Source: Funiculus sociatus GB2-C1 (GTDB taxonomy: Bacteria > Cyanobacteriota > Cyanobacteriia > Cyanobacteriales > FACHB-T130). From it: a stretch of DNA of 64,000 nucleotides. Made by a program: the position numbers and the translations under genes. Within the stretch, counting starts at the first letter, position 1, and each line of letters opens with the position of its first letter. The notes below the pieces were generated by a model, which searched no databases, was not told the origin of the DNA, and was given only the letters and a program-made list of their open reading frames with translations. Location: assembly GCF_039962115.1 (NCBI RefSeq), contig NZ_JAMPKJ010000007.1, positions 62,001-126,000 of the forward strand. Reading direction: 5' to 3'. This document shows positions 9,294 through 17,675 of this stretch, in pieces.

Positions 9294-11051
9294 GTGTCAG
9301 CCTATCCTAGTGACCCTGTGAAATCCAAGGCAAAAGCGGCTGTTGTGACAAGTAAACAGCGGGCTGTCGGTAAAGCCCACACGGATCAGGCTTACCGATG
9401 GAGTAGCGATCGCTATTCCCGCCAACGCCGCTTTGTAGACATTTGGGGCTTTGTTTTAAGCCTCATGTTTAGAATCTGGCGCTACAACAAATCTTGGAGC
9501 TATCCCGGCGGAATCACCGAGGCAAAACAAGCCCAAAGACGCACAGCGCAAGCAATCTGGATTCGAGAAACTTTCTTGGATTTAGGCCCGACTTTCATTA
9601 AAGTCGGGCAGCTGTTCTCTACCAGGGCCGATTTGTTCCCCTCAGAATATGTAGAGGAACTTTCCAAGCTGCAAGATAAAGTACCCGCTTTTAGCTACGA
9701 ACAAGCAGTAGCGATTGTTGAAAAGGATTTAGGGAAAAAAATTCCAGAGCTTTACAAAAGTTTTGACCCAATTCCCCTCGCCGCAGCTAGTCTGGGGCAA
9801 GTACACAAAGGAACTCTACATAGCGGCGAAGAAGTCGTAGTCAAAGTACAGCGTCCAGCATTGCGGCAGCTGTTTAACATTGATTTGCAAATCCTCAAAG
9901 GAATTGCCCGTTTCTTTCAAAATCATCCAGAGTGGGGCCGGGGCCGCGACTGGTTGGGAATCTATGAAGAGTGCTGCCGAATTCTCTGGGAAGAAATTGA
10001 TTACCTAAATGAAGGCAGTAACGCCGATACATTTCGTCGTAACTTTCGCGGCTATGATTGGGTAAAAGTACCGCGTGTCTATTGGCGGTATACGTCTCCA
10101 CGGGTAGTGACTTTGGAGTATATTCCGGGGATTAAAATTAGCCACTATGAAGCCTTAGAAGCAGCTGGACTAGACAGGAAGGAACTCGCTCAAATGGGCG
10201 CAAGAGCTTACCTGCAACAACTCCTCAACGACGGGTTTTTTCACGCCGACCCGCACCCAGGGAATATAGCAGTAAGTGCCGAAGGTTCCTTGATTTTCTA
10301 TGACTTCGGGATGATGGGACGCATCAAGTCCAACATCCGCGAACAACTAATGGAAACGCTTTTTGGCATTGCCCAAAAAGATGCTGACAGAGTAGTAACA
10401 TCTCTGGTCGAACTGGGGGCTTTAGCGCCAACAGACGATATGGGGCCAGTACGGCGCTCGGTTCAGTATATGCTGGATCACTTCATGGATAAGCCGTTTG
10501 AAAACCAATCAGTAGCTGCCATTAGCGAAGACCTCTATGAAATTGCCTACGACCAACCGTTTCGCTTCCCAGCAACTTTCACCTTTGTGATGCGAGCGTT
10601 CTCTACTTTAGAAGGTGTAGGAAAGGGCTTAGACCCAGAATTTAACTTTATGGAGGTTGCAAGACCTTTTGCAATGCAGATTATGACAGAGAGTAATGGA
10701 AGCGATCGCAACAGTTTTCTCAATGAACTGGGGCGTCAAGCAGCTCAAGTCAGCAGTTCAGCTTTGAGTTTGCCCCGGCGCATTGAAGATACGATTGAAA
10801 AATTAGAGCGCGGCGACCTGCGAATTCGGGTGCGATCTATAGAATCAGACCGAATTATGCGGCGGATGAGCAGTATTCAGCTCTTAACCAACTATACTTT
10901 ACTAATCAGTGCTTTCACCCTGTCAGCCACCATCCTATTCGTTAATGGTCATGTCGGGCTGGCGGTGGCAGTTATTCTGGTTTCAGTGGCTCTGGGGTTT
11001 GTCCTGATCCGCCAGCTCATGCGCCTCGACCGATTTGATCGTATGTTTTGA
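9294..11051 (+). CDS. ABC1/AarF/UbiB family atypical kinase
   Basis: A 585-aa member of the UbiB/ABC1 family, atypical kinases or ATPases linked to quinone and lipid metabolism in bacteria and plastids. The diagnostic KxGQ motif is in KVGQLFSTRADLFP, the Ala-rich loop in AAASLGQVHKG, the Lys in VVVKVQRP, and the catalytic region in FHADPHPGNI and YDFGMMG. A hydrophobic C-terminus (about 525-570) contains one or two membrane segments. The start is GTG at 9294 with AGGA about 9 nt upstream; no earlier ATG fits. Substrate unknown. It is followed after 39 bp by a PP2C phosphatase, suggesting co-expression. Confidence 0.92.
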   Translation: MSAYPSDPVKSKAKAAVVTSKQRAVGKAHTDQAYRWSSDRYSRQRRFVDIWGFVLSLMFRIWRYNKSWSYPGGITEAKQAQRRTAQAIWIRETFLDLGPTFIKVGQLFSTRADLFPSEYVEELSKLQDKVPAFSYEQAVAIVEKDLGKKIPELYKSFDPIPLAAASLGQVHKGTLHSGEEVVVKVQRPALRQLFNIDLQILKGIARFFQNHPEWGRGRDWLGIYEECCRILWEEIDYLNEGSNADTFRRNFRGYDWVKVPRVYWRYTSPRVVTLEYIPGIKISHYEALEAAGLDRKELAQMGARAYLQQLLNDGFFHADPHPGNIAVSAEGSLIFYDFGMMGRIKSNIREQLMETLFGIAQKDADRVVTSLVELGALAPTDDMGPVRRSVQYMLDHFMDKPFENQSVAAISEDLYEIAYDQPFRFPATFTFVMRAFSTLEGVGKGLDPEFNFMEVARPFAMQIMTESNGSDRNSFLNELGRQAAQVSSSALSLPRRIEDTIEKLERGDLRIRVRSIESDRIMRRMSSIQLLTNYTLLISAFTLSATILFVNGHVGLAVAVILVSVALGFVLIRQLMRLDRFDRMF

Positions 11052-11090
11052 TTACTGTAAAGTAAAGTTGCTGACGCCAGCAGATCATTT

Positions 11091-11825
11091 ATGATATGTC
11101 GCTTCACGGGACTCTCCGATCCGGGACTTGTTCGTTCCGTAAACCAGGATGATTACCACATCGATCCTGATGGGAAATTTTTCATTGTTGCTGATGGCAT
11201 GGGAGGACACGCAGGAGGCCAAGAGGCGAGTCAAATCGCTACTCACACCATTCATACCTATTTGAATGAGCATTGGCATTCAAGTGAGTCTTCTCAAGCT
11301 TTATTAGAAAAAGCCTTTTTCGAGGCGAATCAAGCCATAATTCAGGATCAAGACGATCATCCAGAGCGCTCAGACATGGGTACGACGGGCGTAGTGGTGG
11401 TTTTCCGGGAAAATCAGTCCTGGGTAGCTCATATTGGGGACTCTCGCCTTTATCGGCTCCGAAGCTCCAAGCTAGAGCAAATTACTGAGGATCATACCTG
11501 GGTAGCGCGAGCGATGAAAGCGGGGGAATTGACCCCAGAACAAGCTAAGATGCACCCCTGGCGTCACGTTTTGTCCCAGTGTCTAGGTCGTAAGGATTTG
11601 CGCCAGATTGATATCCAACCGATGGATGTGCAAGCGGACGACAAGCTGCTGCTGTGTAGTGACGGACTTACCGAAGAACTTTCGGATAATCTGATTGGGA
11701 CTTACCTTAAATTGCCCTCCTTGGAAAAGGCAGCCGAGAACCTCGTTCAGGCGGCTAAAGATAAAGGGGGTAGAGACAATATCACCGTGGTGATTGTGGC
11801 ACTTGGCCCCTCAAGCGGTGATTAG
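11091..11825 (+). CDS. PP2C-family Ser/Thr protein phosphatase
   Basis: Mn/Mg-dependent phosphatase of 244 aa, the size of bacterial stand-alone PP2C catalytic domains (PphA/Stp type). Metal-binding motifs are intact: SVNQDD near 16-21, VADGMGGHAGG, CSDGLTEELSDN and GGRDNITVVIV. It should reverse Ser/Thr phosphorylation by kinases of the same cluster, or act on P-II or other substrates as PphA does; the partner is not visible. Soluble, no membrane segment. Start ATG at 11091. An unusually long perfect hairpin follows the stop. Confidence 0.93.
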   Translation: MICRFTGLSDPGLVRSVNQDDYHIDPDGKFFIVADGMGGHAGGQEASQIATHTIHTYLNEHWHSSESSQALLEKAFFEANQAIIQDQDDHPERSDMGTTGVVVVFRENQSWVAHIGDSRLYRLRSSKLEQITEDHTWVARAMKAGELTPEQAKMHPWRHVLSQCLGRKDLRQIDIQPMDVQADDKLLLCSDGLTEELSDNLIGTYLKLPSLEKAAENLVQAAKDKGGRDNITVVIVALGPSSGD

Positions 11826-11862
11826 TCCTTAGTCAGCTACCTATAACTAGAGCTAACGGCTA

Positions 11863-11902
11863 CGAACAAATGACTGAGTAGATTTACTCAGTCATTTGTT
11901 CG
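11863..11902 (+). terminator. Perfect 18-bp hairpin downstream of the PP2C gene
   Basis: CGAACAAATGACTGAGTA (11863-11880) and its exact reverse complement (11885-11902) are separated by a 4-nt loop (GATT), 37 nt after the stop. There is no strong T-run, so besides termination it may stabilise the 3' end or be a mobile palindrome. Confidence 0.6.
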
Positions 11903-11944
11903 TATTGAGCAATTTTGCCTTTGACAACTTGATAAAACTACATC

Positions 11945-11985
11945 AGCCCTGGAGTTAAAGTCTCCGGGCTGGTTTTCATTCTTTT
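11945..11985 (+). terminator. Intrinsic-terminator-like hairpin with T-rich tail
   Basis: AGCCCTGGAG pairs with CTCCGGGCT (one bulge) around TTAAAGT, followed by GGTTTTCATTCTTTT. It would stop transcription from the PP2C gene before nblA. The rest of the spacer up to 12146 is the nblA leader; I see no clear promoter consensus in it. Confidence 0.55.
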
Positions 11986-12146
11986 GGTATAACAGAAGTA
12001 CACACGAAGAGAGATGGGCATTTTGTCAAATAATTGTTATCTTTCGTAATAAGAGCAGAAACAAAACCTGTTCGCCCCCGTCAAGCTTTACTACTTCGGT
12101 GCTTCATCTACTAAACAACACACTCACTCTAAAGTTGGAGTTAGCT

Positions 12147-12344
12147 ATGAACCAGCCTATACAACTGTCTCTAGAACAACAATTCAGTATTCGCTCTTTT
12201 GAAACTCAGGTGGAGAATATGAGCCGGGAACAGGCTCAGCACTTCTTGGTCAAGCTCTACGAACAAATGATGATGCGCGAAGCGACATACAAGCATCTTC
12301 TAAAGCACCAATGGGGCTTAGAGCCAAATGCTCAATTTGAGTAG
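12147..12344 (+). CDS. nblA: Phycobilisome degradation protein NblA
   Basis: Small adaptor (65 aa) that binds phycobiliproteins and directs them to Clp protease during nutrient starvation. The sequence MNQPIQLSLEQQFSIRSF, then MSREQAQHFLVKLYEQMM and KHQWGL near the end, is the classical NblA signature. The ATG at 12147 is chosen over an upstream in-frame codon at 12099 because it matches the family N-terminus and has GGAG 6 nt upstream. It stands alone with about 320-bp and 380-bp spacers, fitting independent stress control. clpS, encoding a Clp adaptor, lies 25 kb away. Confidence 0.95.
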   Translation: MNQPIQLSLEQQFSIRSFETQVENMSREQAQHFLVKLYEQMMMREATYKHLLKHQWGLEPNAQFE

Positions 12345-12724
12345 AGCATCTCGTGTCGCAGTAGGCGACCTCCGTCTCTTGCTTTGTTCCAAGAAGGAAA
12401 GAAGCTGGGGATGCCGGGGCGTCAACTTTAGTTCAAGTTTCGATAAAGCGTATCTTTTAAAACTGTTTACCGTTAAAACTGCTACTTATTTTATTTGCTG
12501 AAGTACAAGATTAGATTTTTTGATTAGTTTGTTCAATTACGCACTTCAGCAAGAAAATATTCCGGTCTGGAATTTGGAAGTTGCTTAATTTACACCAATT
12601 TTTTAGCTAAAAACTCAAACAGTGTTGGTTAGTTTGAGGTAACGAAACTAAAACCTAAACGCATTTTTGAGTGCTGGGTAACAAAGGCGCACAGGCCCAA
12701 CCTACAATTATTTTTAACTTTTTA
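12345..12724. other. Spacer between nblA and a convergent kinase gene
   Basis: About 380 bp, AT-rich and non-coding. A short AGGCCCAACCTAC word near 12692-12704 resembles the palindromic AACCCAAC units near 1.4 kb. I see no RNA gene or other signal. Confidence 0.5.
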
Positions 12725-14263
12725 TCATCCTGATATATCTGAAGAATAATCTGATGTTTGAATAGATTCAAGCTTGATCAGAATCTTCGGCTTTAGCTTC
12801 TCGAACTCCTGCTTGAGAAGACTTTTACTCATCTGCGGTTGGGCTGCTGATACTAAAGTCTGACTGGTATTCGCCCATTCTTGCAGCATTTGGCGTTGCA
12901 GAGGGGCAATCGTGGAGGTCATCACATTAGCACAGCGAGGGGGTTCTTCTAGGGCAAAGAATAAAATACGGTAGCACCCGCTTTCGCCTAACTGTCGCAC
13001 CATTTGCTGACCCATCGGGGTTTTTAAATCTAGGTAGCAAGAGAGCCAACGCGGGCCAAGTTCGCGGTTGTAGAGGGCGGTAATCCACAGCAGCATTGGA
13101 TGGGGAGACATCAAAAACAGAAACTGGTTGTAGCGGGTGCTGATGACACGATTGTGAATTTCTTGTTTATGCAGCATTACCCAGAGGGTTGCTAAACTCT
13201 CTTGGCTAGTGCGAAGCAGATGGGGAAATACAATTTCTGCAATGGGTTTGTTCTTGGGCCAGGAAGTTAAGCGACAGACTTCATCAGCTGAGGGTAGATT
13301 CTTGGGTTTAGCCTCAGCGACAACTGGTAGTTTGGATAAAACTGCACCGATGCGCTGACCAAGTTGCCGACCTTGACCAAAGCGTTGTTCTAAAGGTTGT
13401 AATGCTTGTAAGACTTGAGCGGCGGTTTGCGGGCGATCGCTTGGTGCTTTGGATAGACAGCTAAGTACCAAATTTTCTAATGCCTTTGGCAATTTCAGAT
13501 CGGGGTTAACGGACTCAAAGCTTCGAGGGGGCATGAAGTGATGGGCTTTGTACCAACCGCCAAATGAGTGAGTTTCTGCCATTAAGGGCATTTCACCTGT
13601 GAGCATTTCAAACATCATCACGCCCAGACTGTAAATATCAGAGCGATTATCGAGTTCTCTACCTTCCATTTGTTCGGGAGAACAATACGCCAGAGTACCC
13701 ATAAATGAGTTGGTCTGAGAACTATCTGATTGGAGTAGTTTGGCGATGCCAAAATCCAAAATCTTGACCAATTCACCTAAAGTGGTGTCTTGAACGATGG
13801 AAATATTGCTCGGCTTAATATCCCGATGAATAATTGGGCAGAGTTCGCCATCTAAAAGGATGCCTTGGTGAGCGCGTTGTAACCCTAAACAAATTTGGCG
13901 AGTTGTATTTAAAAACCTCGGCACGGATAGGGGACGATCTCTGAGAACGTCGCTAAGGCTATCTCCTTGCAGAAATTCCATCACGTAGAACGGGATTTCT
14001 GTTTCGTCTACGCCATAATCTCTAACTCGGACAATGTGTATGCTTTGTTCTCCTAATACAGCGCAGATAGTGGCTTCTCGCTCGAAGCGATCGCGCATTT
14101 TTTGATTCAGCAGTGTCTGGGAGAGAAACTTGACGGCTACGGTGACACCTCCCAGTAACATATCTTTGGCTTGATAAACTCTGCCCATTGCGCCTTTACC
14201 TACCAACTCCACGAGTTGATAGCGATTAGCGAGTAAGCGACCATTGTTGGGATCTGGCGTCAT
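12725..14263 (-). CDS. Ser/Thr protein kinase with C-terminal extension
   Basis: A 512-aa Hanks-type kinase with complete catalytic motifs: GKGAMGRVY (about 22-30), VAVKFL, IIHRDIKPSN, ILDFGIAK and YCSPEQMEG, then DIYSLGVMMFEML. The kinase domain spans about 14-290. The C-terminal 200 residues (about 310-512) are soluble with no recognised domain; they probably regulate the kinase or bind a substrate. No membrane span. It is monocistronic on the minus strand, convergent with nblA. Upstream is a repeat-filled spacer with no obvious promoter. Confidence 0.92.
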   Translation of the reverse strand: MTPDPNNGRLLANRYQLVELVGKGAMGRVYQAKDMLLGGVTVAVKFLSQTLLNQKMRDRFEREATICAVLGEQSIHIVRVRDYGVDETEIPFYVMEFLQGDSLSDVLRDRPLSVPRFLNTTRQICLGLQRAHQGILLDGELCPIIHRDIKPSNISIVQDTTLGELVKILDFGIAKLLQSDSSQTNSFMGTLAYCSPEQMEGRELDNRSDIYSLGVMMFEMLTGEMPLMAETHSFGGWYKAHHFMPPRSFESVNPDLKLPKALENLVLSCLSKAPSDRPQTAAQVLQALQPLEQRFGQGRQLGQRIGAVLSKLPVVAEAKPKNLPSADEVCRLTSWPKNKPIAEIVFPHLLRTSQESLATLWVMLHKQEIHNRVISTRYNQFLFLMSPHPMLLWITALYNRELGPRWLSCYLDLKTPMGQQMVRQLGESGCYRILFFALEEPPRCANVMTSTIAPLQRQMLQEWANTSQTLVSAAQPQMSKSLLKQEFEKLKPKILIKLESIQTSDYSSDISG

Positions 14264-14297
14264 AGTTAGGCTCCTAAAACGCGGAGCATCTGTCGGG

Positions 14298-14344
14298 GAG
14301 GGATTGGGGACTGGGGATTGGGGATTGGGGACTGGGGATTGGGG
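14298..14344. repeat. GGGGATT/GGGGACT heptamer array in the spacer 14264-14687
   Basis: Six to seven tandem GGGGATT or GGGGACT units upstream of the kinase gene. The rest of this 424-bp spacer is AT-rich and non-coding, with a degenerate CACACTTTATACTT duplication at about 14624-14652. No gene is seen. Confidence 0.8.
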
Positions 14345-14687
14345 AGAAGATCAATTACCAATTCCCAATTTCTAATCCAAAATGCTATAACGGCTTTTAC
14401 CAAAAACCAGGAAGTTTCAAGTCTTAACGACAGAACTTACACCGCATCATTTATTTGCCCTAATCCCTATAGGTAAGGAGGCGAGGGCGTAAATTCTAAA
14501 AGATGAAAGCTTAAGGGCGAAGCCTCAAGTCTATAAAATGAAACGGTTATGAGTTTCTAGACAAAGAGCGAGGAAAAACTAGAGGTGGAAATTTACTGGT
14601 TGATATTTCATACTTTAATATTTCACACTTTATACTTCACACTTTATACTTTTTGCTGACTGCCCGCACCCCAAAGCGAGTGAGCGA

Positions 14688-15282
14688 TTAAGAATAGTTT
14701 GATTCTGGCAGACGCTCTAGGGTACCCTCCATCGTGCTGGTTAAAAAATGACCTGCCATGATGCCACTGGATAGGTAGTAGGTGTTGTCGCTCATCCTGT
14801 GCAGGGTTTCAAAGCCACTGCGCCGTTGGCGATCGCCTAATACCCAGTAGCGCTGAACAATGGATTCTGGCGTAACCCAGCCCTCGCCTTCAACGCGACC
14901 TAAGACATTGTGCTGTAGGACAAAGGTATATTGGCGATCGCCTGCATCAAAACGCCCGCGATACTGCAAAGAAATTTCCTGGCGATCGGTACTAGGAAAG
15001 CTCAGCATTGTCACCATTGTGAACCAATTTTCTCTACCCCAAGCTACTAAGGTTCTGCCTCTCACGGTGATTGGCATCTCGTTGCGCTCCAGCCAAGTTC
15101 CCTGTAGCCTCCAGCGTCCTGCCTCCATTAAAAACGTGTGACCCACGCTTGTCTACCTTGCTGCCTATATGAAACACCGCCAGGAACTATTCTTCCGTTG
15201 CAGGCAATACGGTTGGGATCGGGCGTGGGTTCAGGGAAGAGTGGGAGAGTGGGAGAATTTTTGAACTCAACCTCTGATCACT
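14688..15282 (-). pseudogene. Broken gene for a conserved protein of unknown function (frameshift, 5' end lost)
   Basis: The main open part (14688-15146, 152 aa) begins LMEAGRWRLQGTWLERNE and is rich in beta-strand-like segments; I do not recognise the family. Just upstream, in another minus-strand frame (about 15132-15280), lies coding-like sequence reading PTPDPNRIACNGRIVPGG, then RQAWVTRF, ending in a stop where the main frame continues LMEAG. One extra T in the T-run at about 15128-15132 would join them. Before that the frame runs into CCCACTCT-type repeats (about 15236-15258) and a stop, and no start codon is found. This looks like a gene frameshifted in a homopolymer with its 5' end replaced by repeats, or a sequencing error plus an upstream lesion. 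Confidence 0.55.
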
Positions 15283-15527
15283 CTCATCCCATGATGCCAC
15301 CACCTCTAGATATCCAAATTAACCCTATTGCCGTTCCCGGATAAAATTAGATTAAAAGCGGCAAGTAAATTTAGTATAACCGGACTATTGTGACGAATAA
15401 TCCCATATACTTTTGTGGCTTTATGCCCTCGCTGATTTTAGTATTATTACTCACGAGAGCGAAGAACTGGGATTGTACAGACGCAATAAATCGCGTCTGT
15501 TGTTTTGAGTTTTGAATTAATAATTCC
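15283..15527. other. Spacer with a hairpin at 15477-15500
   Basis: Non-coding. ACAGACGC (15477-15484) pairs with GCGTCTGT (15493-15500), followed on the plus strand by TGTTTTGAGTTTT, a weak terminator-like signal. Nothing else is recognised. Confidence 0.45.
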
Positions 15528-16739
15528 TCACCTTGCGTCTTTTGAGTTGTGGGGAAGATGGACATCGCCCAACAGCACTGCTTTCTTAGCACCTGTGACT
15601 TGGGGAAGGTTGCCGGGAATTCCTAGATTACGCCAGTATGCTAAAACGGCGAAGGCGATCGCTTCTTTAAAATCGGCATTCACACCAGCTTCATCCGTTG
15701 TTAACACCGGAACAGGCTCCAGAGTTGCTTGTAGGCGTTGCTTTAAGTAAAGATTGCGGCTGCCGCCACCACACAATAACACCTCGTCGGGCATCCGAGG
15801 CAGAAAAGTCCGGTAGCTGTGGACAATTGACGCAGCGGTGAGTTCAGTCAGCGTTGCCAACAAGTCAGCGGTACTAAGCTCATAAGCCGAAGCGTCTGCT
15901 ATACAGTGTTGTAGATATTCAAAGCTAAATAGCTCTCGACCCGTAGATTTGGGGGGTGACTGCTGGAAGTAGTCTTGGCTTAGCCATTGGTCAACCAACG
16001 CCTTACAGGGAGTACCTGTTGCCGCCCACGCACCGTCTTGATCGTAGGTTTTGCTTCCATTGGTAAAATGCTGCACCGTTAAGTCTAGAAGCGCATTTCC
16101 CGGCCCGGTGTCCCAGCCTCGGATGTCTTCTAGCCAGTTGCCCTGACGCGCTGGTAGATAAGCGACATTACCGATACCGCCGATATTTTGGACACATCGG
16201 TGCTTGTCGGGGTGGCTCAATAAATAAGCATCTACTGCTGGCACCATAGGCGCACCTTGTCCACCGACGGCAATATCCGCAGCCCGGAAATTATTTACAG
16301 TTGGAATGCCTGTCAGATGGGCAATTAAGGCACCCCGACCTAATTGCAGACTGTACCCCATTTTGGATTTGGGATTTGGGATTTTTTTTAATCCAGAATC
16401 TAAAATCGGCAATTCCAAATCGTCTGTGGGCGGGCGGTGGTAAACATTTTGGCCATGGGAGCCAATTAATTCGGCGGTCGGGTTGCCGTTTTGGATGTTT
16501 TGGGCGGCTTGTGCAAAAACGTATGCGATCGCATCATCTAATTGGGCAAATTCTGCCATTGACAAAGATGCTCCGCCACAAACTTCTAGAATTTGCTTGG
16601 ACAAAGCATCTGGATAAGGATAGGTAGCTCCAGCTAACAAAGTCACTTCTATATCCAAGTCTTTACCAGAAATTTCCACTAAAGCAGCATCAATACCATC
16701 CACTGATGTGCCGCTTATCAAACCAATTACGCGCATCAT
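15528..16739 (-). CDS. anmK: Anhydro-N-acetylmuramic acid kinase
   Basis: Recycles cell-wall sugar by hydrolysing and phosphorylating 1,6-anhydro-MurNAc to MurNAc-6-phosphate. Clear family motifs: [15 protein letters not shown] at the N-terminus, [36 protein letters not shown] and [12 protein letters not shown] near the C-terminus (ASKHA fold). At 403 aa it is slightly long: residues about 105-127 (DNA about 16358-16425) hold an insertion ([14 protein letters not shown]) encoded by AATCCCAAATCCC-type low-complexity repeat just before YSLQLGRG, where relatives are continuous. The frame is kept. Start ATG at 16739 or the adjacent ATG at 16736. Confidence 0.93.
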   Translation of the reverse strand: MMRVIGLISGTSVDGIDAALVEISGKDLDIEVTLLAGATYPYPDALSKQILEVCGGASLSMAEFAQLDDAIAYVFAQAAQNIQNGNPTAELIGSHGQNVYHRPPTDDLELPILDSGLKKIPNPKSKMGYSLQLGRGALIAHLTGIPTVNNFRAADIAVGGQGAPMVPAVDAYLLSHPDKHRCVQNIGGIGNVAYLPARQGNWLEDIRGWDTGPGNALLDLTVQHFTNGSKTYDQDGAWAATGTPCKALVDQWLSQDYFQQSPPKSTGRELFSFEYLQHCIADASAYELSTADLLATLTELTAASIVHSYRTFLPRMPDEVLLCGGGSRNLYLKQRLQATLEPVPVLTTDEAGVNADFKEAIAFAVLAYWRNLGIPGNLPQVTGAKKAVLLGDVHLPHNSKDAR

Positions 16740-16883
16740 TTAAGCAATAAGAACTGAAATATCTTTTTAATTTTCCCTACTCGCTGTGCCAAATTCAAAT
16801 TAATTTTATCTACTTGTAATGAAAACTATATTCTAGAAATGTGCAATATTAATTGGTAAACCGCTACATCCAGAGGGCAGCCC

Positions 16884-17612
16884 ATGACCTCAGCCGAGAC
16901 ACCATTTGCCGTCGGTTTCACCCTTCCCGACCACACTCAGTTACCAGAGTCGGATGGCACATTTGTGAAAAACTTACAAGAACATCCTCAGAGCATTCTA
17001 CTGACAGACTCTATAGAGCCAGTCTTAGTGCAACTGCATCCCGATAGTCAATACTGCATCGGTCAAGATAGCGGTATCTATTGGCGGATAACAGAACCCC
17101 CAGAAAGAGGAGCAGAAGCACCAGACTGGTTTTATGTGCCGAATGTCCCGCCAACTTTGAATGGTAAAGTGCGGCGTTCTTATGTCTTGTGGCAAGAATA
17201 CGTTGCACCTCTGATTGTGCTGGAGTTTGTCTCAGGGGATGGTTCCCAAGAACGAGACAGAACGCCGATAACTGGCAAATTTTGGGTTTACGAGCAGGCG
17301 ATTCGCGTTCCCTTCTATGGCATCTATGAAGTAAATCTGGCACGAGTGGAAGTGTACCAATTAATTAACGGGCGCTATCATGTGATGCAGCCTAACGAGC
17401 GCGGACACTATCCCATCGAGCCTTTAGGGGTAGAATTGGGCATTTGGCAGGGTCAATATATGAATATGGAACTCCCGTGGTTGCGTTGGTGGGATCACGA
17501 AGGGAAGCTCCTGCTCACAGGGTGGGAGCGTAACCAACTGGCAGAAGAACGCGCTGAACGCTTGGCAGAAAGGTTAAGAGCAATGGGCGTTAATCCCGAC
17601 GAGCTAACTTAG
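16884..17612 (+). CDS. Uma2-family (DUF820) putative endonuclease
   Basis: A 242-aa protein of the Uma2/DUF820 family, a PD-(D/E)XK nuclease-like fold greatly expanded in cyanobacteria and of unknown function. The conserved core is seen in APDWFYVPNVP, PLIVLEFVSGDGSQE (acidic residue before GDGS) and the basic/aromatic GKFWVYEQAI. The C-terminus is a charged helix (QLAEERAERLAERLRAMG), typical of the family. It is divergent from anmK and convergent with priA. No toxin partner or transposase lies beside it. Confidence 0.88.
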   Translation: MTSAETPFAVGFTLPDHTQLPESDGTFVKNLQEHPQSILLTDSIEPVLVQLHPDSQYCIGQDSGIYWRITEPPERGAEAPDWFYVPNVPPTLNGKVRRSYVLWQEYVAPLIVLEFVSGDGSQERDRTPITGKFWVYEQAIRVPFYGIYEVNLARVEVYQLINGRYHVMQPNERGHYPIEPLGVELGIWQGQYMNMELPWLRWWDHEGKLLLTGWERNQLAEERAERLAERLRAMGVNPDELT

Positions 17613-17675
17613 GGGATTGGTAATTGGAAATAGCTAGGAGTTAAGAGTTAATAACTTCTAACTTTCCATCACCCA

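Noticed and set aside
11987-12001. GTA-N9-TAC upstream of nblA as an NtcA site
   Set aside because: The NtcA consensus is GTA-N8-TAC; spacing is off by one and no -10 box lies at the right distance.
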